Below are positions 15,070 through 22,958 of a stretch of DNA of 46,995 bases, one piece after another; the first letter of the stretch is position 1, and every line of letters starts with the position of its first letter. The translations under genes were made by a program, and so were the position numbers. The notes under the pieces were generated by a model, which was given only the letters and a program-made list of their open reading frames with translations, made no database searches and was not told the origin of the DNA. This DNA comes from Streptomyces alanosinicus (GTDB taxonomy: Bacteria; Actinomycetota; Actinomycetes; Streptomycetales; Streptomycetaceae). The stretch is taken from NCBI RefSeq assembly GCF_014650595.1, contig NZ_BMVG01000051.1, positions 1 to 46,995 of the forward strand. The letters run 5' to 3'.

Positions 15070-15798
15070 GTGCCCGGAGGCAGGCTCACCCAGCAGGACC
15101 GCCGGCAGATCGCCACCGGCCTGGCCGAGGATCTCTCCTACACCGAGATCGCCAAGCGGCTGGAGCGCCCCACCTCGACCATCACCCGCGAGGTGATGCG
15201 CAACGGCGGCCCCGCCAACTACCGGGCAGAACGCGCGCACCACGCCACCGAGCGCCGCGCCCGTCGCAGCAGGCAGGCCCCACCCCCGACCGCGCCCGCC
15301 CCCGCGGCCGACTCCTTCGGGCGCGACCTCGCGACGGTGCAGGAATTCGCCGAGCGGTTCACCGAACTGCTGGTCGCCACCGGCATCCCCCGGATGATGG
15401 CCGGCGTCCTCGCCTGCCTGTACACCTGCGACACCGGCAGCCTCACCACCGCCGAGCTTGTCCAGCGGCTGCGGGTCAGCCCCGCCTCGGTCTCCAAGGC
15501 CGTCGGCTACCTGGAGGGGCAGGAACTGATCAGGCGCGAGCGCGACACCCGACAGCGGCGCGACCGGTACGTCATCGACGACGACGTCTGGTTCCGCGCC
15601 ATGCTGGCCAGCGCCCGACTCAACGCCGTACTCGCCGACGCCGCCGACGAGGGCGCCGAACTCCTCGGCACCGACACCCCCGCCGGGACCAGACTGGCGG
15701 ACATGGGACAGTTCCTCGGGCATGTCGGCCAGGACCTGGTCCACGCCGCCGAACACTGGCGGGAGGTCTTCGCAGCCCAGCGTACGGCCCGCCAGTAG
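15070..15798 (+). CDS. GbsR/MarR-type regulator with an N-terminal IS30-like helix-turn-helix
   Basis: 242 aa from GTG 15070 (AGGAGG 9 bases upstream). Residues 1-60 (RLTQQDRRQIATGLAEDLSY, TEIAKRLERPTSTITREVMR, NGGPANYRAERAHH) are the resolvase-like helix-turn-helix that opens IS30-family transposases. After a Pro/Ala linker, residues ~80-240 form a GbsR-like MarR fold (FTELLVATGIPRMMAGVLAC, SLTTAELVQRLRVSPASVSK, YLEGQELIRRERDTRQRRDR). The protein therefore carries two DNA-binding modules. It probably regulates the divergent serine hydrolase and itself through the repeats in between. The effector is unknown. Confidence 0.75.
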   Translation: MPGGRLTQQDRRQIATGLAEDLSYTEIAKRLERPTSTITREVMRNGGPANYRAERAHHATERRARRSRQAPPPTAPAPAADSFGRDLATVQEFAERFTELLVATGIPRMMAGVLACLYTCDTGSLTTAELVQRLRVSPASVSKAVGYLEGQELIRRERDTRQRRDRYVIDDDVWFRAMLASARLNAVLADAADEGAELLGTDTPAGTRLADMGQFLGHVGQDLVHAAEHWREVFAAQRTARQ

Positions 15799-16111
15799 TC
15801 CATGGAGGCCGCACCCCGCGACGACGGCCGTCAGGTCGTTCTACCCCTGGCCGCGGATCATAGACATCAACAGCCCGTGGGCCTCGGTGTCGGAGGCCAC
15901 GACAAGTCCGCGGCCTGCCGGCCCGATCGCGGTGCCGTCGATCCCGGTGACCTCGCCGGCCCGGTACGTTCACGCGTGACTCGGTCCACCACACCGCTGC
16001 TGCCCGGTGGAGCAGACCCCGCCTCGAAGCCAGAGCAAGCGACGGCGTGCCAGGCCTGCCTGCTGCCCTCGGTGGCCAGTGCGCTGCCGCAGGACGCAGG
16101 TGGTCTGCCCC
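15799..16111. other. Gene-free stretch with an unidentified gene scrap
   Basis: No intact gene. On the minus strand about 15850-15965 a frame reads GEVTGIDGTAIGPAGRGLVV then ASDTEAHGLLMSMIRGQG before a stop. It looks like the C-terminus of a real protein whose remainder is gone. Family not recognised. Confidence 0.3.
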
Positions 16112-16777
16112 TCAGCGCCAGCGCATGTCCAGTGCTTGAAGGGCGTTGATCTGCTGTGTGGTGAGCCGGGTGACACTGCGGCGCCGTTCAGACAGCCACC
16201 GGCGCAGAAGGAGCGGATCGTCGCCATCGTCGCCGCGGTAGGTGGAGGGGACGGCGAGGTGCTGGTGGGTGCGCCAGAACAGGTAGGCCTCTCGCAGTCC
16301 TTTGTGGAAAGCCCAGGCCGAGTATCCGCGGGGCCGGCGCAGCAGGCAGGCGAGTGGGTGGCGCAGGGGGATCTGGCCGAGCAGTTCGTGCTGGATGGTG
16401 GTGAGGCGGGGCAGGGCGGCGATCTGGTCGGCCAGCCATTCGCTGTAGGGGTTATCGGCCTGTTCGAGGCTGAGATCGGGGAAGGGCACCTTGTTCTGGC
16501 GTGCGGCGCTGAGGACGGCGGCGTAGGTGCGGCGCCACCGCCCGGTTTTGTCCCAACGACTGTTCCACCAGGGGTAGATCTCGGTGAGGGCACGGTGGTA
16601 GCAGTAGGGCAGGCCGTGGCGGTCCGCTTCGGCGCGGCGCTTAGAGAGCCACGCGCCCAGGCGGACGCCGTGGTGGGAGGCGGCGTAGGCGGGGACGAGG
16701 TGGCCGTACCGGCCGGTGTAGTCGCGTGCGATGTCCGGTTCCGTGCTCGGCCCGTTCGCGGATGCCCGGTCAGGCGG
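16112..16777 (-). pseudogene. Helicase-associated-domain protein, 3' remnant
   Basis: The minus frame is open from just after the GNAT stop at 16778 down to TGA/TAG at 16112, with continuous HA-type (PF03457-like) sequence: GRYGHLVPAYAASHHGVRLG, AWLSKRRAEADRHGLPYCYH, AWAFHKGLREAYLFWRTHQH, RRWLSERRRSVTRLTTQQIN, ALQALDMRWR. No start codon is found in the first ~95 codons (the first is GTG 16489), and no helicase core precedes it, so it is the tail of a large helicase gene. It abuts the GNAT gene in the same frame, suggesting a deletion junction. Confidence 0.6.
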
Positions 16778-17512
16778 TCACCTGCCGGGTGCGCGCCACC
16801 GGTAGAAGAACGTCAGACCCGGTCCCGCCCCGAGATGGAGCGGTATACCGGCAAGCAGGGTCCCGACGTCGATGGCCTGCTCGGGCCGCAGCACGTTGAA
16901 GCCCTGCCGTGTGTAGTACGGCCCCAGTTCGCGCCCGGTGTCGAACTCGCCGAACAGCAGCGTGTAATCCACTTGCTCGTACAACTGCACGCACCGTTTG
17001 AGCAGCGCCGCTCCAATCCCGCGGCCGCGGGCGTCCTCGGACACCGCGATCACCTTGATCTTCGCGAACGTCAGCATCGACATCAGGATCTGTTGCCGGG
17101 ACACCGGCAATCGGGATAACCCGGAGACGACTGTGCCGGACGGGACACCCAGAAGCGCTCCGGTCACCTGTCCGTCGCCGTCTCGAGCAACCAACGGCAG
17201 GGACAACTCGGCTGCCGCAGCCTGGAGTTCACCGGCCGCCGTCGCCCGTACAAGCGGCTCACCCAAGTCACCGCCCGCGAGGGCATCCAGCAGCCAGGTC
17301 CCGCATCGCCCCCGAGCGAGTGCTTCGAGGTGACCGGTCTCCAGGTCGTCGGCGGCCGCCTTCAACAAGGCGGCCGCCGCGCCGGCCTCCTCCGGCACGG
17401 CGAACCCGATCCGCACCCCGTCCGGTCCGGACACACCGTCCAGCACCTGCTGCCGCGTCAGCCGGGCCAGCCCCGCCGAAGAGCCCGTCTTCCTTGTCTT
17501 CTTCTTCGCCAT
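16778..17512 (-). CDS. GNAT-family N-acetyltransferase
   Basis: 244 aa from ATG 17512. The C-terminal half holds the acetyl-CoA binding motif A (VIAVSEDARGRGIGAALLKR, with the R-G-x-G-I/A pattern) and the following beta strand and Tyr-rich segment (YTLLFGEFDTGRELGPYYTR, QGFNVLRP). The N-terminus starts with a Lys-rich stretch (MAKKKTRKTG) and an Ala-rich helical region not typical of GNAT enzymes. The substrate is unknown. It is a single gene with remnants on both sides. Confidence 0.75.
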   Translation of the reverse strand: MAKKKTRKTGSSAGLARLTRQQVLDGVSGPDGVRIGFAVPEEAGAAAALLKAAADDLETGHLEALARGRCGTWLLDALAGGDLGEPLVRATAAGELQAAAAELSLPLVARDGDGQVTGALLGVPSGTVVSGLSRLPVSRQQILMSMLTFAKIKVIAVSEDARGRGIGAALLKRCVQLYEQVDYTLLFGEFDTGRELGPYYTRQGFNVLRPEQAIDVGTLLAGIPLHLGAGPGLTFFYRWRAPGR

Positions 17513-17923
17513 CCCCGAGAACTACCCCGCGTCTCGCCACCGGAGTCGATGACCGCGCCCTCCACCGCTCACGCAGCCACGACGGCGAGTTGGACAAGCG
17601 GAAGCCGCTGTCGGCCTTCCCGCCCAGCCCACAGACGACCCACTATCTCGGCCTGTGCCCTTACTCCCCTCGGTGACCAGCGCAAACCCAGCCGCCCGGG
17701 CCACCCAGCCAAAAGGAAATCCCACGCCGATCACTACATTGCGAGACGATCACTAAACCTGCACTTCAGAGCCTCCCTCGGAACTCAAAGACCCTCGGAA
17801 GCCCCAGCTCAGAACCGCGTCACACCACAGCAAAAGCCCTATGACAACCACTAGATGCACAGGCCAACGCATCATCCACCTAATGATCACTAGCAGATTC
17901 GCCACACCCGCCGGCTGAAGCGG
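17513..17923. other. Gene-free stretch
   Basis: About 410 bases with no supportable gene on either strand. The base composition is less GC-biased than coding DNA around it, especially 17690-17890. No clear repeats, terminators or attachment sites were recognised. Confidence 0.5.
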
Positions 17924-18170
17924 TCAGCTGAGGCCGAGCCCGCTGAGCGCCGTAGTCCAGTCGGTGACGATGGCCTGCTGCGCGGCGGCGAGGGTGACCT
18001 TCCCGCACCAGACGGCAGTGTGCAGCACCGTCTCCACCGGGTCCCTCTTGTTGTTGACGCCACCACCCGGCTCGCGGCCCGGGGCAGCCGGATGCGGAAC
18101 CCACAAGTTGCGGGCATCGTTCGGGGCACGGCCGTGGTGCGAGCGGCACTGCGGGGCGGACCGAATCCGG
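17924..18170 (-). pseudogene. 3' remnant of an HNH-nuclease-like protein
   Basis: The minus frame reads SHHGRAPNDARNLWVPHPAA and then GVNNKRDPVETVLHTAVWCG, KVTLAAAQQAIVTDWTTALS, GLGLS before the stop. The D-x-R-N-L-W pattern followed by N-x-K-D-x-V-E and a C-terminal QQAI-x-x-DWT block resembles the tail of secreted HNH-type nuclease-like proteins of actinomycetes, where it follows the nuclease motif. The catalytic part is absent and the upstream sequence is unrelated. Family assignment is from memory and tentative. Confidence 0.35.
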
Positions 18171-18198
18171 GCAGCACCGACAGAGGGCGGCGTGCCCC

Positions 18199-18597
18199 CT
18201 ATGGGGCAACCTCGGCGGGCGCCAACGCGGCCTGCATCGCCACTCCGTCGACGTAGGAGTGCTTCTCCTTCACCGCCCCGTCCTCGACCAGGACGTAGTC
18301 CACAAGGTCGACGTTGACCTTGGCGCCGGCCGCAGACGTCCCGGTCATCTTGAACTGGACAGCCCAGAAGTCCTCCCCGACGCGCAGCGAGATACGTTCA
18401 AACGCCAAGTCGGGGACGAGTTCGAACATGCCTGCCGCTGTCTCGCGGATGGCTGCTCGCCCGCGCGCGGGGGCCTGACCGCCCGAGTGCAGGTGGAACA
18501 CCGAGTCGTCCGTGTGGAGTTCGGCGATCCGATCGGGGTCGCGCGCCTCCCAGCAGGCGTGGTAGTGCTCGAAGAGTTCGCGGGTGGTGATGCTCAT
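18199..18597 (-). CDS. SnoaL-like / NTF2-fold protein
   Basis: 132 aa from ATG 18597 (CCAGACG upstream, weak RBS). The sequence (LFEHYHACWEARDPDRIAEL, HTDDSVFHLHSGGQAPARGR, AAIRETAAGMFELVPDLAFE, DYVLVEDGAVKEKHSYVDGV) follows the NTF2 cone fold used by SnoaL-type cyclases, ketosteroid isomerases and many polyketide-tailoring or stress proteins. No catalytic set can be assigned with certainty. It may share a transcript with the small DUF4287 gene upstream (18753-18965, same strand). Confidence 0.7.
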   Translation of the reverse strand: MSITTRELFEHYHACWEARDPDRIAELHTDDSVFHLHSGGQAPARGRAAIRETAAGMFELVPDLAFERISLRVGEDFWAVQFKMTGTSAAGAKVNVDLVDYVLVEDGAVKEKHSYVDGVAMQAALAPAEVAP

Positions 18598-18752
18598 CGT
18601 CTGGTCCTCCGATTCATCGATGAACAGGCACGCTGCATGTCATTTCCCGATCAGTCGTACGCCGAGATCTCCCTCGACGCGGAGCTGATCACAAACGGAT
18701 CCCGAAGACCTGCCGTGCTACGAGCTGGCGGCCCGACCGGTCCCGGGGCAGT

Positions 18753-18965
18753 TCACTTCCCGCTGTCCTCGGCCAGCGTGTGCGCCACGAGCGCGTTGGC
18801 ATGGCCGTGGCCCAGGCCGTGTTCGGTCTTGAGCCAGCTCACCAGCTCCATGTGCTTGCTCAGCGGCGAGGAGCGGATGAGGCCCTTCCACTCGGCTATG
18901 GGGCGGCCGTACTTCTTCTCGATGGCGGGGAAGTAGCTGGCAGGGCCCTTGGCGGGGGTGGTCAC
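18753..18965 (-). CDS. DUF4287-type small protein
   Basis: 70 aa from ATG 18965. The sequence GPASYFPAIEKKYGRPIAEW, KGLIRSSPLSKHMELVSWLK and TEHGLGHGHANALVAHTLAE covers the whole DUF4287 domain, found alone or fused to DUF5655. Its function is not known; it looks like a small helical DNA-binding-like fold. The gene stands 21 bases after a 24-codon remnant of a reductase gene (18987-19061), so it may originally have been the second gene of that operon. Confidence 0.7.
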   Translation of the reverse strand: MTTPAKGPASYFPAIEKKYGRPIAEWKGLIRSSPLSKHMELVSWLKTEHGLGHGHANALVAHTLAEDSGK

Positions 18966-18986
18966 CCCGTATTCGTCCTTTCGTGG

Positions 18987-19061
18987 TCAGGCCGGGCGGT
19001 GGCGGAGGAGGGCCACCTGGGAGTCGAGAGTGATGTAGACGGATGCGATGACCTTGCGCAT
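18987..19061 (-). pseudogene. Start of a dihydrofolate-reductase-family gene, remainder deleted
   Basis: From ATG 19061 (AGCGGGAGCGCTCGC-type context; GGGGGAG upstream) the frame encodes MRKVIASVYITLDSQVALLR and four more residues before TGA. MRK-x-x-AS-x-x-x-TLD is the signature N-terminus of RibD C-terminal/DHFR-like reductases of actinomycetes. Everything after residue 13 is lost. The promoter side is shared with the divergent TetR gene. Confidence 0.5.
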
Positions 19062-19109
19062 GCGAGCGCTCCCCCTTGACGGCGGGCACAGCGGTGCCCT
19101 TGTATACGA

Positions 19110-19194
19110 TGTCCACATTCGCCGGATGCGAGGAATCGCCCCCGGTTCGATCTTTGGATCAGCCTAGACGAGATAAGTGGATGCTGTCCACATT
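19110..19194. promoter_or_regulatory. Repeated TetR-type operator candidates
   Basis: TGTCCACATT occurs at 19110-19119 and 19185-19194 in the divergent promoter region in front of the tetR gene. GTATAC lies at 19102-19107 beside the first copy and GATAAGTGGATGC before the second. The exact 10-bp repeats, one on each side of the promoter gap, suggest operators for the TetR protein. Confidence 0.4.
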
Positions 19195-19202
19195 GGAGTG
19201 AG

Positions 19203-19853
19203 ATGATGGCGGCGACGGAGAGCGGCAAGAAGCCGAAGCGGGACACCTACCGCCACGGCGACCTGCGCAACGCCCTGATCAGGGCCGGGCTCGAACTCGC
19301 CCGCACGGGCGGGCCGGAGGCCGTGGTGCTGCGTGCGGTGACGCGCGAGGCGGGCGTCGTCCCCAACGCCGCCTACCGCCACTTCGCCGACCGGGCCGCC
19401 CTCCTGCACGTCGTCTCACAGGCTGCGATCGCCCAGGTCGCCCGCACCATGGAGGCCGAGCAGGCCGCCCTGCCGCCGGCCGCGGACACGACGGCCGCTG
19501 CCCGGGCCCGCTTCCGCGCCGTCGGCACCGGATACCTCCGCTTCGCCCAGGAGGAGCCGGGCCTGTTCCGGACCGCCTTCCACGTCCCCGGCGACATGAC
19601 CCACGCCGCCGACGACGACGCGGCCGGAAGCAGCGGCAAGACCCCGTTCGAACTCCTCGGCGCCGCGCTCGACGGCCTCGTGGAGACAGGCATCCTGCCC
19701 GAAGACCGCCGTCCGGGCGCCGAGTTCCTCGCCTGGTCGGCCGTCCACGGCCTCGCCGTCCTGCTCATCGACGGGCCTCTCCGCGGGCTTCACCCCGCCC
19801 AGGCCCACGACGCGGGACAGCATGTCATCGACATGATCGAGCGCGGTATCTGA
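19203..19853 (+). CDS. TetR-family repressor
   Basis: 216 aa (ATG 19203, ATG 19206 also possible; GGAG upstream). The N-terminal helix-turn-helix is standard (YRHGDLRNALIRAGLELART, VVLRAVTREAGVVPNAAYRH, FADRAALLHVVSQ). The C-terminal half resembles the TetR WHG-type ligand domain (GTGYLRFAQEEPGLFRTAFH, LAWSAVHGLAVLLIDGPLRG). It is divergent from the broken DHFR-like gene and the DUF4287 gene. Its natural target was probably that operon, and with the reductase lost it may now control only itself and DUF4287. Confidence 0.85.
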   Translation: MMAATESGKKPKRDTYRHGDLRNALIRAGLELARTGGPEAVVLRAVTREAGVVPNAAYRHFADRAALLHVVSQAAIAQVARTMEAEQAALPPAADTTAAARARFRAVGTGYLRFAQEEPGLFRTAFHVPGDMTHAADDDAAGSSGKTPFELLGAALDGLVETGILPEDRRPGAEFLAWSAVHGLAVLLIDGPLRGLHPAQAHDAGQHVIDMIERGI

Positions 19854-20030
19854 CGGCCTGCACCAGCTGTCAGCCCTCTAGATTCCAGTCCGATAGGACG
19901 CCCGTAGAGCTGAGCCCGGTCTCACGACCGAACACTGCGTGCGCCTCCAGCGCCCCCGTGAGTGTGGTTTTCATGATCCTGCTGCGGCTCATGCTCAGGA
20001 CGAATTCTCGCTGAGCACCAGGAGGAACCC

Positions 20031-20183
20031 ATGCGTGTACGTATCGCCATCATCGCGATCGTCCTGACTGCCGCCGGCCTTGCCACCTGCACTGGGACTG
20101 CCATCGCTGATGCCGACGCCAACGGGGCGGCTGCGGGCTCGCCCGGCGTCATCTCGGGCAATGTCATCCAGGTCCCGACTTAG
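20031..20183 (+). pseudogene. Truncated chaplin
   Basis: ATG 20031 follows AGGAGG by 4 bases. The 50-aa product has a signal peptide (RIAIIAIVLTAAGLATCTGT, AIADADA) and then AAAGSPGVISGNVIQVPT, the start of the hydrophobic chaplin domain that coats aerial hyphae. A complete chaplin continues through HVPVNVCGN to NTCVN with two conserved Cys. Here TAG at 20181-20183 ends the frame right where unrelated DNA of the neighbouring insertion sequence begins. The domain is therefore cut to about a third and cannot form the disulphide-linked amyloid. Confidence 0.75.
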
Positions 20184-20204
20184 AGCTCGCGCAGATAGGG
20201 GTGT

Positions 20205-21009
20205 TCACGGTCGGCGTCGGGGGCGCGTGTCCCAGCGGTGGGTGGTCCAGGCTCGGCGGATCAGACTGCGTACGGTGATGATCGTATCGGCGAGGTCAAA
20301 GAAGGCTTCGATGACGCTGGTGCGTCGTTCGTAGCAGCGTGCGAGCCGCTGGAAGGAGTTCTGCCTGGACCGGCGCCCGGCTCCCCTTGCGGGCGATTCG
20401 GCCGTGCAGTCCCCGCTCCCGGAGCACCGTACGGGAGGCAGCCGAGTCGTATCCGGCGTCCAGGTGGACGGTGATCGCGTCGGGCAGTAGCCCAAGTCCA
20501 TCCAGTAGATCGAGCGTTGGGGCCAGGAGGGGAGAATCATGGCGGTTCGCACCAGCCAGAATCCGCCCGAGTGGGATGCCGTAGCCGTCGGACATGCCAG
20601 AACGTTTCATGCCCCGCTTGCCCCGGTCGACCGGTGAGCGTCCGGCCGCCTCACCGCCGCCAGGTGCCTTGGTGATGGCGCCGTCTACGGCGATCTGGTC
20701 CAAGACGAGGCCCACGACGCGGTCGTACGCGTCAAGCGCGATCTGCTTCAGCCGGACGAACAGCCCCAGTTCCATCCACTCATCGCGGCGGTTGCGGATC
20801 GTGGTGGCCGAGCAGGTGGAGTCCGCAATCGCCTCGTAGGAACAGCCGAACCGGAGGACCTGCAGCAATTTGTCGAACACGATCCGGTCGCTGATCCGGC
20901 GCCGGTGGCAGCCCATCGGATGGGCCGGATCGAACTGTGGCCGCGGCGGCAGCAGGGCAGCGGATTGGTCCCACAGCGGCTCAATCAGCCATGAAGGCAG
21001 CGCAGGCAC
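20205..21009 (-). pseudogene. IS5-family transposase with an internal deletion
   Basis: The frame from GTG/ATG 21009 encodes the N-terminal part (WLIEPLWDQSAALLPPRPQF, RRRISDRIVFDKLLQVLRFG) and the first two catalytic strands (QIAVDGAITKAP, VHLDAGYDSAASRTVLRERG). After GRIARKG the homology moves to another frame (QNSFQRLARCYERRTSVIEA, FFDLADTIITVRSLIRRAWT), ending at 20205. The stretch that should carry the third catalytic residue (family pattern W-x-VERTN-x-W) is gone. The enzyme is therefore inactive. The element directly abuts the truncated chaplin; its ends were not resolved. Confidence 0.75.
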
Positions 21010-21177
21010 AAGTCTCCCCGGTGGTCACAGACCATCGCAACTTCATGATCTCGGAACCTGTGCCTGTCCCGTCCTTGCCTGTCCTATGAATCCTGTAAGC
21101 AACCGTGCAGGTGCCTGGGCCGGGACGCGTCGTCCGCGCGACCGTACAATCTGCGCGGGCCAACGGGGAGGGGTGGC

Positions 21178-21369
21178 ATGTTCAGGTCGCGAGAGCGCAC
21201 TGCGAAGCTGACGGAGCGGCAGGTCAGGGGCGTGGTCCTGCCGGCCCAGATCGCGGCCACGTTGTGCCTCCGTACGGTGTGCTGCAGGTTCCTCCCGACG
21301 GACGACCTCGCTGTCGATTCCCTGCGGAGCGATCATTCGCAATTCCTAATTGGGTGTAGTTCTTCCTGA
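21178..21369 (+). CDS. Small protein of unknown function
   Basis: 63 aa. ATG 21178 is preceded by GGGGAGGGGTGGC, a strong ribosome-binding site, and by ACCGTACAAT (21141-21150), a good -10 box, so a leader of only ~30 bases is likely. The product (MFRSRERTAKLTERQVRGVV, LPAQIAATLCLRTVCCRFLP, TDDLAVDSLRSDHSQF) has three Cys and no membrane segment. Its end (LIGCSSS) looks like read-on into unrelated DNA, so the gene may be 3'-truncated. Family not recognised. Confidence 0.4.
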   Translation: MFRSRERTAKLTERQVRGVVLPAQIAATLCLRTVCCRFLPTDDLAVDSLRSDHSQFLIGCSSS

Positions 21370-21570
21370 GTGACTGGCCGTCAGGCTGCGAGGCTGTGGC
21401 TGTCGCTCTACCGATCTTGATTGGCGTGAGTTCGAGGCCGCCGAATCGGTCCGGTGATCTCCTGGCTGGCTGAGCATGGGGGCGGGGCCTCCCGTATTGC
21501 TGTGACCGGCAAGGTTTACCGGGTTCGTTCGGTCACGGTGTTGTCGTATACGGCGGGTACGATCCGAGGA

Positions 21571-22170
21571 ATGACGGACATTCATGAGTTGGACGCGCAC
21601 GCGCTGGAGATCACGAAATCCATCGTCAACCAGGTCGACGTTGGCATGCTTGACCGGCGGACGCCCTGTGGGCAGTGGACGCTGCGGCAGTTGTTGGCGC
21701 ACATGACGGGACAGAACTACGGCTTCGCGGCGGCCGCGTGGGGCGAGACCCGCGACCGCAGCGTCTGGGACGACCGTCCGGTTGGCGACGATCCGGCGGG
21801 GGTGTTCGCCGCGTCGGCCGCGACGGTCACGGCCGCGTTCGCCGAGGAGGGCGTGTTGGCGCGCTCGTTCTGGCTTCCGGAGGTCCGCGGCGGTCAGATG
21901 TTCCCTGCACCTCAGGCGATCGGCTTCCACTTCCTGGACTATGTGGTCCACGGCTGGGACGTCGCCGCCTCGATCGGGGTCCGGGCTCACTTCGGTGCGG
22001 ATTTGTTGGCGGCCGTGCTGCCGATCGCCGAACAGGTCCCCACCGGAGCCGCTCGTGAGCGAGAGGGCGCCGCATTCCGGCCTGCATTGGACACGCCGAC
22101 TGCAGCTGGTCTGCTCGATCGGATACTCCTGCTCCTTGGCCGCAACCCGAGTTGGCCCGCGAAGGGGTAG
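21571..22170 (+). CDS. TIGR03086-family metal-binding protein (DinB/mycothiol-dependent type)
   Basis: 199 aa from ATG 21571 (CCGAGGA upstream). TPCGQWTLRQLLAHMTGQNY carries the metal-binding His of the DinB/MDMPI N-terminal fold, and FPAPQAIGFHFLDYVVHGWD carries the second His motif (HxxxxVxHGWD). The family includes mycothiol-dependent maleylpyruvate isomerase and many uncharacterised actinobacterial enzymes that coordinate a divalent metal in a four-helix bundle. It is a single gene between two transposase remnants. The reaction is not known. Confidence 0.8.
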   Translation: MTDIHELDAHALEITKSIVNQVDVGMLDRRTPCGQWTLRQLLAHMTGQNYGFAAAAWGETRDRSVWDDRPVGDDPAGVFAASAATVTAAFAEEGVLARSFWLPEVRGGQMFPAPQAIGFHFLDYVVHGWDVAASIGVRAHFGADLLAAVLPIAEQVPTGAAREREGAAFRPALDTPTAAGLLDRILLLLGRNPSWPAKG

Positions 22171-22204
22171 CTCGGCTGACGTGGCGATCGCTGCTGGGGC
22201 GTGG

Positions 22205-22400
22205 TCACGATGCGGCGGTGAGGGGGCGTCCTCCCCAGCGGATGCCTTTCTCGCTGCGGACGCGGGCACGCTCGCGGCGTTGGGCGGCCAGGACCTCGGG
22301 GTGGCGGGCGTTGGCGTTGCGCCAGCGGAGGTAGCGGTGCAGTTCGCGGATCTGGACCGTGTCGTTCGGGTGGTTCGAGTTGGCGAGCGTGAACTGCCGC
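22205..22400 (-). pseudogene. IS630-type transposase, C-terminal remnant
   Basis: The minus frame reads FTLANSNHPNDTVQIRELHR then YLRWRNANARHPEVLAAQRR, ERARVRSEKGIRWGGRPLTA, AS-stop. This is the well-known C-terminus of actinobacterial IS630-family transposases. The catalytic part is absent. The remnant abuts the 3' end of the merR gene. Confidence 0.6.
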
Positions 22401-22408
22401 AGTGGTCG

Positions 22409-22933
22409 TCACCTGCGGCGACGTTCTCCGGCCGGTACATGGAGCGGCCCTGTTATCTGCGGCGAGTGGGAAGTCGCTCGGGAGGGTGCGACCTCACAGA
22501 GCCGATCCACATCTTCTGAGCCTTGCTCGGTATCCGGGTGGGATGGGTTCCACAGTCGGTCGGCTTCGCCCCGGGCGAGATGGTCCTCGTAGATCTGCAC
22601 CTTGTGCCGCATCACGTCCAGGGTCCCCTGCAGCTCCCGGATCTGCGCCTCCACGTGGTTTTGGTGTCGGCGCAGCAGCTCAAGCCGCTCATGTTCGTTG
22701 CCCGTGCCCTGGCGGACCAGCTCGATGTACTGCCGGATCATCGTCAAGGACATGCCGGAGGAACGCAGCTTCGTGCAGATCGCCAGCCACTCCAGATCGT
22801 CCTCGTGATAGATCCGGCGGCCGTTGGCCAGGCGGCGTACAGGGTTGGCGAACAGGCCCTCCCGCTCGTAGAACCGCAACGCGTGCACGCTCAGCCCACT
22901 GCGCTGCGCCACCTCACCGATGCTCAGGTCCAT
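22409..22933 (-). CDS. MerR-family transcriptional regulator
   Basis: 174 aa from ATG 22933. The MerR winged helix is complete (LSIGEVAQRSGLSVHALRFY, EREGLFANPVRRLANGRRIY, WLAICTKLRSSGMSLTMIRQ) and is followed by the long dimerisation helix (HERLELLRRHQNHVEAQIRE, LQGTLDVMRHKVQIYEDHL). The last ~35 residues (from about EQGSEDVDRLCEV onward) have no family character and run up to a transposase remnant, so the natural C-terminus was probably replaced. It is divergent from the SDR gene at 23023, its likely target. Confidence 0.85.
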   Translation of the reverse strand: MDLSIGEVAQRSGLSVHALRFYEREGLFANPVRRLANGRRIYHEDDLEWLAICTKLRSSGMSLTMIRQYIELVRQGTGNEHERLELLRRHQNHVEAQIRELQGTLDVMRHKVQIYEDHLARGEADRLWNPSHPDTEQGSEDVDRLCEVAPSRATSHSPQITGPLHVPAGERRRR

Positions 22934-22958
22934 GAACGCCCCTCTCCATCACACAGCT

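Noticed and set aside
17513..17923. tRNA or structured RNA in the AT-richer gap
   Set aside because: No cloverleaf arms, no TTCRA-type T-loop and no CCA context could be traced by eye on either strand.
19862..20030. Small reverse-strand gene near the chaplin start
   Set aside because: Short frame with no RBS or conserved sequence; the region is more simply the chaplin promoter.
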